From Rhodanobacter sp. (lineage in GTDB: Bacteria; Pseudomonadota; Gammaproteobacteria; Xanthomonadales; Rhodanobacteraceae), in NCBI GenBank assembly GCA_004298045.1, contig SCRM01000015.1, positions 1 to 64,000 on the forward strand: a stretch of 64,000 nucleotides of DNA, written 5' to 3'. The first letter of the stretch is position 1. Each line of letters opens with the position of its first letter. Of the stretch, positions 43,832 to 52,199 are shown piece after piece. The notes under the pieces were generated by a model, which was given only the letters and a program-made list of their open reading frames with translations, made no database searches and was not told where the DNA came from. The translations under genes and the position numbers were made by a program.

Positions 43832-44740
43832 ATGCTTCGCCATCGCCTGGATGCCCCGATGCCATCTGCTCCGCCCCGCCTTGAAGCCGCCAACGATGCC
43901 ACGGCGCCGAACCACGCGCCGCCGGGCGCTGCCTGCTTGCCAGTGTTGGCACTCAGTGGATACGGCATCTGGGCGCTGCTCGGTCTGTCGCTGCTGCTGG
44001 GCATGAGCCCGCAAACGCGCAACGGCATGCTTGCGCCACTGGCGTTGGGCGCCGTGCTGGTTGGCATCGCGCCGCTCGCTGCCGGGTTGCGCTTGCCCGG
44101 ATTCACCCGGTGGCGCGGCTGGCAGCCGGGCAACGGCAACTGGCCCACCCGCTCGGCGCTGATCGCGTTGGCTACCTGGCTGCCGATGCTGGCAGTGGTT
44201 GGGCTCACGCACGGCGACCACCGTTTCTGGATCACCCGCCTGGCCGGCGCCGTGCTGGCCGTGTGCAGCCTGCTCAGCGTGCTCGCCGCCACCCACGATG
44301 ACCGCGCCGGCCTGGGGCCCGCGTTGCAGCGGGCCACTGCGCTGCTGCCCACCTGCCGGATCACCGCGGCAGCCTTCACCGGCGGCCTGTGGCTGTGGCT
44401 GTCCGCGCTGGTGCAGGCACTGCCGGACCACACGCATGGCTGGGCGCTGCCGCTGCTGATACTCGCGCTTGGCCTGGGCCTGCTCGAAAGCGGCCTGTGG
44501 CAGGCGCTGCACGAGTTCGAGACGTCGGCCTGCCCAGCGCGGCGCCAACGCACCGCCGCGCGGGTCGGCGCCACGCTGCTGGCCTACGTGTTGCCGTGTG
44601 CCGCGCTGCTGCTCGCCGACACCGGGTTCGCCCTGGTCGCGGCCGCCATCGCGATACCCGGCTGCGTCGCCGGCCGCATGCTTGACCGGCACCTGTACGC
44701 GAACGCCTTGCTCGACGCGCGCGTCGGCGTGGCAGCCTGA
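43832..44740 (+). CDS. Uncharacterised membrane protein
   Basis: No family is recognised. The 302-residue product has a polar N-terminal 35 residues, then about eight hydrophobic segments (for example GYGIWALLGLSLLLGM, LIALATWLPMLAVVGL, LAGAVLAVCSLLSVLAAT, ATLLAYVLPCAALLLAD), and no soluble domain or conserved charged motif. The start could be 43832 or the ATG nine codons later. Codon use is like its neighbours, so the frame is likely real. It is divergent from the WYL regulator, which may regulate it. Confidence 0.6.
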   Translation: MLRHRLDAPMPSAPPRLEAANDATAPNHAPPGAACLPVLALSGYGIWALLGLSLLLGMSPQTRNGMLAPLALGAVLVGIAPLAAGLRLPGFTRWRGWQPGNGNWPTRSALIALATWLPMLAVVGLTHGDHRFWITRLAGAVLAVCSLLSVLAATHDDRAGLGPALQRATALLPTCRITAAAFTGGLWLWLSALVQALPDHTHGWALPLLILALGLGLLESGLWQALHEFETSACPARRQRTAARVGATLLAYVLPCAALLLADTGFALVAAAIAIPGCVAGRMLDRHLYANALLDARVGVAA

Positions 44741-44887
44741 GGCCAGGTGCCGGTCTGCGCATCTGCGGTACCCGCCGACACGCGCCTTTTTACGGTTTCG
44801 AAGCGGCGACATTCATCATCAATTCAACGCACTGCGCTAGGGTGTGTGGTTGATTACATCTGCTTAACAAACACGGACTTCCTCCCC

Positions 44888-45700
44888 ATGCACAAGACTC
44901 TGATGGCCGCCGCCCTGCTGGCGGCATGCGTCAGCTTTGGCGCGCAGGCGCAAAGCACGGATGCCAGCGACGCCGGCAACAACAGCGGCTGGACCGGTTC
45001 CGGCGAATTCGGTTTCGCCTCGGCCACCGGCAACACGCGCTCGCAAAACGCCAATGCCAAGCTCAACCTGAACTTCGAAAACGAGCACTGGAAAAACAAC
45101 GCCTTCCTCGACGGCCTGCGCACCAAGGCACAGCAGAAAGTACTCGAGCCGAACGGCACCACGATCAGGACCTACAACAGCACCGCCAACCGGTACGACG
45201 CCGGGGCCTCGGTGGGCTACAAGCTCGACCCGCGCAGCTACATCGTCGGCGCCGCGCGTTACGAGCACGACGAGTTCGGCGCCAACCTGTGGCAAGGGGT
45301 GGTCTCGCTCGGCTACGGCTACATCGCGCTGAAAGACGCCCGCAACGAGCTGTCGTTTGAAATCGGCCCCGGCTACAAGAAATATCGCCCGGCCGACCTC
45401 ACCGTGGTCACCGCCGGCGTCAGCACCAAGGTGCGCCAGCCCACCGAACATGAGGTGGTGGCCCGCGGCCTGGTCAACTACAAGTACCGCCTGACCGACA
45501 ACACCGCGTTCGAGAACACGTTCCTGACCGAATCAGGTTCCAAGAACACCTACATCCAGAACGACGCCGGCATTGCCGTCAGCATGACGCGCAAGCTCGC
45601 GCTGAAGGTGGGTTTCGAGGTGCGCCACAACAGCGACGTGGTGCCGGGCCTCAAGCGCACCGACACGCTGACCACGACCAACCTCGTGTACAACCTCTGA
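44888..45700 (+). CDS. DUF481 family outer-membrane beta-barrel protein (YdiY-like)
   Basis: A 270-residue protein. Signal peptide of 21 residues ending AQA, then alternating beta-strand pattern throughout with typical DUF481 phrases: GWTGSGEFGFASATGNT, ANAKLNLNFENEHWKN, NRYDAGASVGYKLD, and a C-terminal KRTDTLTTTNLVYNL with the terminal hydrophobic residue of barrel proteins. Salt- or acid-induced outer membrane proteins of this family have no proven substrate. An intrinsic terminator follows 26 bp after the stop. Confidence 0.85.
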   Translation: MHKTLMAAALLAACVSFGAQAQSTDASDAGNNSGWTGSGEFGFASATGNTRSQNANAKLNLNFENEHWKNNAFLDGLRTKAQQKVLEPNGTTIRTYNSTANRYDAGASVGYKLDPRSYIVGAARYEHDEFGANLWQGVVSLGYGYIALKDARNELSFEIGPGYKKYRPADLTVVTAGVSTKVRQPTEHEVVARGLVNYKYRLTDNTAFENTFLTESGSKNTYIQNDAGIAVSMTRKLALKVGFEVRHNSDVVPGLKRTDTLTTTNLVYNL

Positions 45701-45726
45701 CCCATCGCATGGCGATGTCGGTTTCG

Positions 45727-45756
45727 ACGGCTCCGCGATCGCGGGGCCGTTTTTTT
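45727..45756 (+). terminator. Intrinsic terminator after the DUF481 gene
   Basis: ACGGCTCCGC-GATC-GCGGGGCCGT, a 10-bp stem with one mismatch, followed by a run of seven T on the plus strand. The T-run overlaps the TAA stop of hemC (45755-45757) on the opposite strand. Confidence 0.88.
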
Positions 45757-46669
45757 ACGGGGTCCCCAGAAACGCCGCCGCGCCCTGATCAAACAAGGCC
45801 TGCGCCACCGCTTTGCCCAGCGCATCGCCATCGCCGCCCTCCGCCTGCGCCCGCAGCAGCTTGCCGCTGGACGCATCGCCCACCAGGGCGCGCAAATGCA
45901 GCCCGGTGGCGGTGCTGGTGCACCACGCCGCCACCGGCACCGTGCAGCTACCGCCCAAGGCCAGGTTCAACGCACGCTCCGCACCTACTTCGCGTTGCGT
46001 GCAGGCGTCGTTCAACCCGGCCAGCAGGGCTTGCACCTCGGGGCGATCCGCGCGCGATTCGATCGCGATGGCCGCCTGCCCTGGCGCCGGCAACCACGCC
46101 GGCGCCGCGAGGCGACTGCGGATATGCGCGCCCAGCCCGAGGCGCTCCAGCCCCGCGCAGGCCAGCACGATGGCGTCGTACTGCCCGGCGGCGAGTTTCG
46201 CCAGACGGGTACCGACGTTGCCGCGCAAATCGAGCAACTCGACGTCCGGCCGCGCAGCGCGGAGCTGCGCCTGCCGACGCAACGACGAGGTGCCTACCTT
46301 CGCGCCCTGCGGCAGCGCGGCCAGATCGGCATAGCGCGTGCTGACAAACGCATCGGCGGCATCCGCGCGCGGCAGGATCGCCGGCAGCGCGAAATGCGCT
46401 TCGAGCTGCGCCGGCACGTCCTTCAGCGAATGCACCGCCAGGTCGGCGCGGCCGTCCAGCATCGCCACCTCGAGCTCCTTCAGGAACAGCCCCTTGCCGC
46501 CGATCGTCGCCAGCGGCTGATCGAGGATTTCGTCGCCCTTGGTCGACAGCGGTACCAGCTCCACCACCAGCTCCGGATGCGCCGCGCGCAACAGGCCGGC
46601 GACATGCTCCGCCTGCCACAAGGCAAGCGCACTTTTGCGGGTGGCGATACGAAGGGTGGCGATGGGCAT
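45755..46669 (-). CDS. hemC: Porphobilinogen deaminase (hydroxymethylbilane synthase)
   Basis: A 304-residue HemC of standard length. [18 protein letters not shown] at the start, Asp79-like segment HSLKDVP (80-86), [11 protein letters not shown] (127-136), LRGNVGTRL, and Cys242 in GGSCTVPVA, which binds the dipyrromethane cofactor. It polymerises four porphobilinogens in heme synthesis. The start at 46669 ([12 protein letters not shown]) is preferred over an upstream extension of 29 residues. In Pseudomonas, hemC follows algZ-algR; here the same order is seen with a YoeB remnant between. hemD does not follow. Confidence 0.95.
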   Translation of the reverse strand: MPIATLRIATRKSALALWQAEHVAGLLRAAHPELVVELVPLSTKGDEILDQPLATIGGKGLFLKELEVAMLDGRADLAVHSLKDVPAQLEAHFALPAILPRADAADAFVSTRYADLAALPQGAKVGTSSLRRQAQLRAARPDVELLDLRGNVGTRLAKLAAGQYDAIVLACAGLERLGLGAHIRSRLAAPAWLPAPGQAAIAIESRADRPEVQALLAGLNDACTQREVGAERALNLALGGSCTVPVAAWCTSTATGLHLRALVGDASSGKLLRAQAEGGDGDALGKAVAQALFDQGAAAFLGTP

Positions 46670-46820
46670 GGCGATCAATGCGGGGAACAGACTGCACAGT
46701 ATCGCGCAGCACGGCGCGACAAGGCCGGGAACACCCTCAATACGGCGCCACCGCAAACCATCCGCAGCACGCGAACATCACCCGGCATGGCGTGCGGCGG
46801 CACTGGAAAAGTGACACCGG

Positions 46821-47006
46821 TCAGTAGTGATACCGCAGCTGTGCGATGAAAACCGCATCGCCGCCGGCTTTGTAAACGACACGGTGTTCGTCGTTGAGGC
46901 GGCGCGACCAGTAACCGGACAGCGCGTGTTTGAACGGCTCCGGCTTTCCGGTGCCCGCATGCGGCATGCGCGCGATCTCCTTGACGAGATCGTTGACCCG
47001 CGCCAT
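46821..47006 (-). pseudogene. N-terminally truncated Txe/YoeB toxin
   Basis: A 61-residue product that aligns with the C-terminal three quarters of YoeB: VNDLVKEIARMPHAGTGKPE, FKHALSGYWSRRLNDEHRVV and a C-terminal RYHY. YoeB residues equivalent to Glu46, Arg65, His83 and Tyr84 are kept, but the first strand and helix (about 23-25 residues of the 84) are gone. The preceding bases are the 3' end of the response-regulator gene. No YefM antitoxin gene is beside it. The ATG lies 1 bp after the regulator's stop, with GGGTGGGG upstream, so it may still be translated. Confidence 0.75.
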
Positions 47007-47007
47007 T

Positions 47008-47718
47008 TCACCCCACCCGCAGCAGCTTGCGCAGTTCGGGCAGGTTGCGGCGGCTCACTTCGGGGCAAAAGTCGGTGCCGACGAGGCGGGCGACGACGCG
47101 GCCGTCGGGCTGGGCCTTGAGCCCGAGCAGGCGGGCCGAAGGCACCAGGCAGTTGCGGTGCAGACGGATGAGCTGGCCGGGGCAGGCTTCCTCGAGCTGG
47201 CGCAGGGAATCGTCGATCAACAGCTCGCCACCGGTGTGGCGCACGCTGACGTATTTTTCTTCCGCAACCAGGCAGATGACGTCGTCCAGCGCCACCCGCA
47301 CCTGCTCGCCGCGCATGCGGGCGTAGAGCCATACGGTCGGCGCCGCCGGGGTTTCGGCAAGGCGCTTGCGGGCACGTTGCAGCGCTTCGCGCAGGCGTTC
47401 GAGGCGCACCGGCTTCAAGAGGTAATCGACCGCGTCGAGCTCGAACGCACGCAGCGCATGGTTTTCGTAGGCGGTGCAGAACACGATCTGCGGACGCGCC
47501 TGGCCGGCAAGGCGCTGCGCGAGATCGAGGCCATCCAGCCCGGGCATGTTGATGTCGAGCAGCAGCACGTCCGGCGCCGCCGTGGCCAGCGCGGCCAGTG
47601 CGGCTTCGCCATCGCCGACGCTGCCGGCGAGTTCGGCATCGGCGCACTCGCGCAACAGCGCGGCAAGGCGCATGCGGGCCAAGGGTTCGTCGTCGGCGAT
47701 CAGCACGCGCAGGCTCAT
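47008..47718 (-). CDS. LytTR response regulator (AlgR-like)
   Basis: A 236-residue regulator: receiver domain 1-120 with Asp9/Asp10, phosphoacceptor Asp55 (LLLDINMPG), Thr in FCTAYENH and Lys in YLLKPV; LytTR DNA-binding domain from about 130 (VICLVAEEKYVSVRHTGG, DDSLRQLEEACPGQLIRLHR). Its ATG overlaps the kinase stop as ATGA. The pair upstream of hemC resembles algZ-algR-hemC of pseudomonads, hence AlgR-like. Targets are unknown. Confidence 0.88.
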   Translation of the reverse strand: MSLRVLIADDEPLARMRLAALLRECADAELAGSVGDGEAALAALATAAPDVLLLDINMPGLDGLDLAQRLAGQARPQIVFCTAYENHALRAFELDAVDYLLKPVRLERLREALQRARKRLAETPAAPTVWLYARMRGEQVRVALDDVICLVAEEKYVSVRHTGGELLIDDSLRQLEEACPGQLIRLHRNCLVPSARLLGLKAQPDGRVVARLVGTDFCPEVSRRNLPELRKLLRVG

Positions 47719-48755
47719 GGCCGCGCCTCGGTGAGCGGCAAGGTCAGGGTCACCACGTAGCGGTCGCCGCGCGCACCGGCGCGCAGCTGCGCGCGTGGGC
47801 CATAGCGAAATGCGACGCGTCGGCGCACGTTGTCCAGCCCGTGGCCGTTGCCGGCGCGGGCTGGCGTGGACGGCAGCGGGTTGGTGATTTCGATCACCAG
47901 ATGATCCCCGGTGCAGGCTCCGCGCAAGGCCACGGTGCCGCCCTCGCGCAGCGGCTGCACGCCGTGGTGCACGGCGTTTTCCACCAGCGGTTGCAGCAGC
48001 AGCCGTGGCAGCGGGAACGTCGCCGGCAGCGCTTCGACGTCGCGTTCCACGCGCAACCGTTCGCCCAGCCGCAGCTGTTCGATGGCCAGGTAGCGGTCGA
48101 GCAGCGCCAGCTCCTCGCCCAGCGTGCCATCGCCCTGCTTGTCGGCGCCGAGCGCTGCACGAAACAGCTCGGCGAGATCCTCCACCGTGCGTTCGGCCGC
48201 CACCGGATCGAGCGGAATCAGCGCGGCCACGGTGTTCATGCTGTTGAACAGGAAATGCGGGCGGATGCGCGCCTGCAACGCTTCGACCTGCGCGCGGCTC
48301 ACTGCGGCCAGGCGCAAACGCCACTGCGCGGCGACATAGAAATAGCGCAGCAGTGCCGCGCCAAGCAGTGCGGCGATCAGCACATTGTCACGCACGAACA
48401 CCATCCGGCTGCCCGCCAGCAAACCCATGTGCAGCGCCGCGTCAAACCCGTGTGCCACCCAGCTCGCGATGCCCACGATCGGCATCAACAGCGCCCACGC
48501 GGCGAGGTACGACCAATGCCCCGGCAGCCGCTGCAAGTACGGGCGCAGCAGGCACAGCGCGACGTCGATCAGCAGCGCCAGCCACGCCACGAACAAAATG
48601 CCCACGCTGTAGCCCGACAGGTCGTGATGGTTGCCAGCAGCCAGCCACACGACAGTGGCCGTCAGCGCCCCGGTAACCAGCAGCGTGAACAGCACCGGCA
48701 GGCTGCAGAAGTCGGGCAGCGGGCTGGGTTCGTCAGGCGGGCGGAACAAGGGCAT
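47715..48755 (-). CDS. LytS-type sensor histidine kinase (AlgZ-like)
   Basis: A 346-residue kinase with five to six N-terminal membrane segments (residues 18-140), then the His_kinase motif with His167 in ARIRPHFLFNSMNT, and an HATPase domain (LLQPLVENAVHHGVQPL, the G-box GNGHGLDNVRRRV). It has no periplasmic sensor loop of size, like AlgZ/FimS. It phosphorylates the response regulator encoded directly downstream. The ATG at 48755 follows a 15-bp stretch next to a GGGATTCGG repeat. Confidence 0.88.
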   Translation of the reverse strand: MPLFRPPDEPSPLPDFCSLPVLFTLLVTGALTATVVWLAAGNHHDLSGYSVGILFVAWLALLIDVALCLLRPYLQRLPGHWSYLAAWALLMPIVGIASWVAHGFDAALHMGLLAGSRMVFVRDNVLIAALLGAALLRYFYVAAQWRLRLAAVSRAQVEALQARIRPHFLFNSMNTVAALIPLDPVAAERTVEDLAELFRAALGADKQGDGTLGEELALLDRYLAIEQLRLGERLRVERDVEALPATFPLPRLLLQPLVENAVHHGVQPLREGGTVALRGACTGDHLVIEITNPLPSTPARAGNGHGLDNVRRRVAFRYGPRAQLRAGARGDRYVVTLTLPLTEARP

Positions 48756-48764
48756 GAGGTGGGA

Positions 48765-48805
48765 AGTCGAGATTCGGGATGGGAGATTCGGGATACGGGA
48801 AAGCT
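48765..48805. repeat. GGGATTCGGGAT-type intergenic repeats
   Basis: GAGATTCGGGATGGGAGATTC and GGGATACGGGAAAG, two to three tandem degenerate units in the 85-bp gap between the kinase and the esterase genes. They match the family at 40791-40825 and 61752-61903. Confidence 0.6.
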
Positions 48806-48840
48806 GGCCTCGGTGGGTGTCAGGATCCTTGCAAGCGCGA

Positions 48841-49512
48841 TCAGCCCGCCAGGCGCGGCGTGAGCCACGCGCGCAGGTCGGCGATTTCCTCGACGCAGAC
48901 AGCGTGGGCCATGGGGTAGACGTGGGCGTCGACCTTGTACCCCAGGTGCTCGAGCTGTTCGCGGCTGGCGATGGCGCGTGGCGGTACCACCACCGGGTCG
49001 AAACGGCCGTGGCCCTGGAAGATCGGCACCGCGGCGTTGGCCTGGCTGCGCTCGGTGGCGAGCGCAGCGGCGAGTGGCAGGTAGGTGGACAACGCGACGA
49101 TGCCGGCCAGCGGGTGCGCATGGCGCAGGCCAGCGGAAAGCGCGATGGCGCCGCCTTGCGAGAACCCGGCGAGGACGATGCGCTCGTCGGCCACGCCTCG
49201 CGCGTTCTCGCGGGCGATCAGGGCTTCGACGCTGGCCATCGACTCGCGGATGCCGGCCTCGTCCTGCCGCGCATTGAGGTCGAACGCAACGATGTCGTAC
49301 CACGCGCGCATCGGCAGCCCGCCGTTCACCGTGACCGGGCGCACCGGCGCATGCGGAAACACGAAGCGGATCGCCGGCCAGTCGTGCGCAATCAGGGTCG
49401 GCACCAGCGGCACGAAATCATGGCCATCGGCGCCCAGGCCGTGCAGCCAGATGATGCTGTGGCGCGGGCTGGCACCGGTTTCGCGTTCGATGGTTTCGGG
49501 CAAGGTGGACAT
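48841..49512 (-). CDS. Phospholipase/carboxylesterase family alpha/beta hydrolase
   Basis: A 223-residue serine hydrolase. Oxyanion HGLGADGHDFVPLVP (24-38), nucleophile Ser118 in LAGFSQGG, Asp172 in GHGRFDPVV and His203 in YPMAHAVC complete the triad in the order of the carboxylesterase/acyl-protein thioesterase family. It hydrolyses short-chain esters; a natural substrate cannot be given. The ATG at 49512 (MSTLPETIER) gives the family's usual length. It follows the cupin gene by 76 bp on the same strand. Confidence 0.9.
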   Translation of the reverse strand: MSTLPETIERETGASPRHSIIWLHGLGADGHDFVPLVPTLIAHDWPAIRFVFPHAPVRPVTVNGGLPMRAWYDIVAFDLNARQDEAGIRESMASVEALIARENARGVADERIVLAGFSQGGAIALSAGLRHAHPLAGIVALSTYLPLAAALATERSQANAAVPIFQGHGRFDPVVVPPRAIASREQLEHLGYKVDAHVYPMAHAVCVEEIADLRAWLTPRLAG

Positions 49513-49588
49513 GGCGGGATTCGCGGGAAGAGGCGCCCCAGTGTCGTCGATGCGTCGGCCGGGTGCCAACGGTGCTGGCCGAAAACGG

Positions 49589-49975
49589 CTACGCCGCTTC
49601 CATATCCTCGTAGGCCTCGGGCCGAAACCGCGGGGTGCACAGCGCGTGGAACACCAGGTCGCCCGCACCGGTGTTGCGGATGCGCTGGCGGCAACCGGCG
49701 GGGATCAGCACCACGTCGCCCGGCCCGACCGCCTGCGGCGCCAGCGTGCCGACCTCCACCGCGCCCTGCCCGGCAATGAGCACGTAACGCTCGTCGGTGG
49801 CGTGCAGACGGTGCCAGCGGGTAACCACGCCCGGCGCCACCCGCGCCAGCGCCACCGACAGGCCGGGGTCGGCTTCCGAATTGGACAGCTCGGTGATGTG
49901 GCAGCGCTCGGCGGTGGCAAATTCGTGCCGCTCGGCGGCCAACAACCCCCCGGGCGAGGCGAGTGGCGCACTCAC
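49589..49975 (-). CDS. Cupin domain protein
   Basis: A 128-residue single-domain cupin: VVTRWHRLHATDERYVLIAG (first cupin motif, with two His and a Glu as metal ligands) and GPGDVVLIPAGCRQRIRNTG (second motif). Beyond metal binding no function can be inferred. The GTG start (49975) overlaps the stop of the prolyl oligopeptidase gene (GTGA), so both are translationally coupled. Confidence 0.82.
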   Translation of the reverse strand: MSAPLASPGGLLAAERHEFATAERCHITELSNSEADPGLSVALARVAPGVVTRWHRLHATDERYVLIAGQGAVEVGTLAPQAVGPGDVVLIPAGCRQRIRNTGAGDLVFHALCTPRFRPEAYEDMEAA

Positions 49976-52068
49976 GGCAGCCCGAGCTCGTGCGCAAAGA
50001 ACGTCAGCATCAGCGCGGTATTGCCGACGCGCTGCGAAAACGGCGCGCCGAAACCGTGGCCGGCGTGCATGCGGGTCAACAGCAACACCGGCTGGCCTGA
50101 CGTGCTGGCCGCCTGCAGCGCAGCGGCGAACTTGCGCGATTGCCACGGCGCCACGCGCGGGTCGTTGACGCCGGTGGTGAGCAGCACGGCCGGGTAGGCG
50201 GTGTGCGGGGTGACATTCTGCAGCGGCGAATACGCCAGCGTGGCCTTGAACTGCGCGGCATCGGCGATGCTGCCGTACTCGGGCACGTTGTAGGCACCGT
50301 TGGCGAACACCATCTCGTGGCGCAGCATGTCGTAGATGCCGACCATGCCCACCACCGCGCGGTAATCGCCGGGGTGCTGCACGATCTGGGTGCCCATCAG
50401 GAGCCCGCCGTTGCTGCCGCCCAGCGCGCCGAGGTGTGCGCGGTCGGTCCAGCGCCGGGCGATGAGCGCGAGCGCCGCGGCGTGGAAATCGTCGAACACG
50501 TGCTGCTTGGCGAGCTTCTGCCCCTGCGCGTGCCACGCCTCGCCGTCCTCGTTGCCGCCGCGAAGATTGGCGAATGCCAGCACGCCGCCGCGTTCCAGCC
50601 ACGCCAGCTCGGCACCGATGAAGTGTGGCGCCACCGGAATGTCGAAGCCGCCGTAACCGTACAGGATGGTCGGCCGCGCGCCGTCCGGCGTGACGCCCTT
50701 CATCGCCAGCACGGTGACCGGAACCCGCGTGCCGTCCTTCGACGTGGCGTCGATGCGGGAGACTTCCACCTTGGCGTAATCAGCCGCGGACTTCACCTCG
50801 AACACGGTCGAGAGCTTGCCGCTTGCGGCGTCGTACTCCACCCAGCGACCCGGCAGCGTCCAGCCGGCATACGGGATCAGCGCCTGCGCCTGCCCGGCCT
50901 CGCCGGCGATCGCGCCAATGCCGATGCCGTGCGCCGGCAACGGCAGGCGGCGCACCAGCTTGCCGGCATGGTCGTACTGCTCGGTCCACCAGTCCGGGCC
51001 CCAACTGCGCACCACGAGGAATCCATCGGCGATCGGTGCCACCTGCTGCAAGGCCCCGGCGCGTTCGGCGACCAGCGGCGCGACCTTGCCGTCGACGCTC
51101 ACTGCCAGAAGTTTGCCGCGCGGCGCGTGCTCGAAACTCGCCACCACGAGGCGCTCGCCGACCCAATCGGCAAACCGCACGTTCGCCGCGTCATCCAGCA
51201 CCCGGTTCCACTTGCCATCACTGCGCAGCCACACTTGCGCCGGGCCACCATCACCCACGTTCGCCAGCACGGCGAGCTGCTTGGCACCAGGCGAAGGCAG
51301 CAGGCGGTACTCGGCGACTTTCGAGAAATCCTTGCCGAACACCACCGTGTCGCCGGCCGCCGGCGCGCCAAGCGCGTGGTGCACCAGCGCCGCGTGAAAC
51401 TGCACCACTTCCTCGCCTTTGGGCGGAGGCGGCAAGCGCACGTAGGTGAAGCCTTTTTCGTCGGCATCCCATGCCAGCCCTTGCGGCGTGGTGCCGCCGC
51501 CGGCCCACGGCAGCGCGTCGGCCAGCGTCTTGCCGCTGGCCACGTCGAGCACATGGATCGTGGTCAGCTCACTGCCGCCTTCGGCCGTGCCATAGGCGAG
51601 GTAGCGCCCGCTGGGCGAAGGCCAGTACGCGGTGATCGCGGTGTTGCCGCCGGCGGCGTTCAAATCCACCAGCACGCGCGGCGTGCCGTTCGGCCAGGTT
51701 TGCGCCATGAGCTGCGGCTGCGGCGCCGGCGGGGTTTCCTGCAGATAGAACAAGGTGCCGCCGGCCAACTGCGGGCTACTGCGGGTGGTGGAGGTGATCG
51801 CCAGTTGCTGCACACGCGCAGTGAGCGCTTGGCCGTCCGGCATCGCACCCAGCACCTTCTCGGTATACGCGTTTTGCGCGGCGATCCACGTTTCCACCGC
51901 CGGGTCGCCGGCGTTTTCCAGCCAGCGATACGGGTCGTTCACGGTCACGCCGTGGAACACGCTCGACGCAGCATGCAGCGGCGTCGGCGGTGGCGATTGG
52001 CGTGCCGCAACGGCCAGCGGCGTGCAAGCAATCAGCGCCAGCAGGGGGAGATAACGGGCAAGCGACAT
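49972..52068 (-). CDS. S9A prolyl oligopeptidase
   Basis: A 698-residue secreted peptidase. Signal peptide (YLPLLALIACTPLAVAA), HGVTVNDPYRWLEN typical of POP N-termini, a seven-bladed propeller in the middle, and a C-terminal hydrolase domain with ILYGYGGFDIPV, the nucleophile Ser in LGALGGSNGG, Asp in TGVNDPRV and His in HAGHGFG. It cleaves short peptides after proline. The start (52068) is chosen because it places the signal peptide at the N-terminus; a start 39 codons earlier is poor. The gene is divergent from another S9 peptidase (131-bp gap). Confidence 0.92.
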   Translation of the reverse strand: MSLARYLPLLALIACTPLAVAARQSPPPTPLHAASSVFHGVTVNDPYRWLENAGDPAVETWIAAQNAYTEKVLGAMPDGQALTARVQQLAITSTTRSSPQLAGGTLFYLQETPPAPQPQLMAQTWPNGTPRVLVDLNAAGGNTAITAYWPSPSGRYLAYGTAEGGSELTTIHVLDVASGKTLADALPWAGGGTTPQGLAWDADEKGFTYVRLPPPPKGEEVVQFHAALVHHALGAPAAGDTVVFGKDFSKVAEYRLLPSPGAKQLAVLANVGDGGPAQVWLRSDGKWNRVLDDAANVRFADWVGERLVVASFEHAPRGKLLAVSVDGKVAPLVAERAGALQQVAPIADGFLVVRSWGPDWWTEQYDHAGKLVRRLPLPAHGIGIGAIAGEAGQAQALIPYAGWTLPGRWVEYDAASGKLSTVFEVKSAADYAKVEVSRIDATSKDGTRVPVTVLAMKGVTPDGARPTILYGYGGFDIPVAPHFIGAELAWLERGGVLAFANLRGGNEDGEAWHAQGQKLAKQHVFDDFHAAALALIARRWTDRAHLGALGGSNGGLLMGTQIVQHPGDYRAVVGMVGIYDMLRHEMVFANGAYNVPEYGSIADAAQFKATLAYSPLQNVTPHTAYPAVLLTTGVNDPRVAPWQSRKFAAALQAASTSGQPVLLLTRMHAGHGFGAPFSQRVGNTALMLTFFAHELGLP

Positions 52069-52199
52069 GGGCGGGCGGCAACCAACAGGTGGGGCTTCGA
52101 GGGTAGCCATGGCCGGCGCGGAACGAAACCACGACCGATGGCGCTTGCCGACATTCACCGCGTCGCTATGCTGCAGGGCTTTCATTCTCGGAGCGCATC

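Noticed and set aside
46821..47006. Complete yefM-yoeB toxin-antitoxin system
   Set aside because: The toxin lacks its N-terminus and no antitoxin frame is found on either side.
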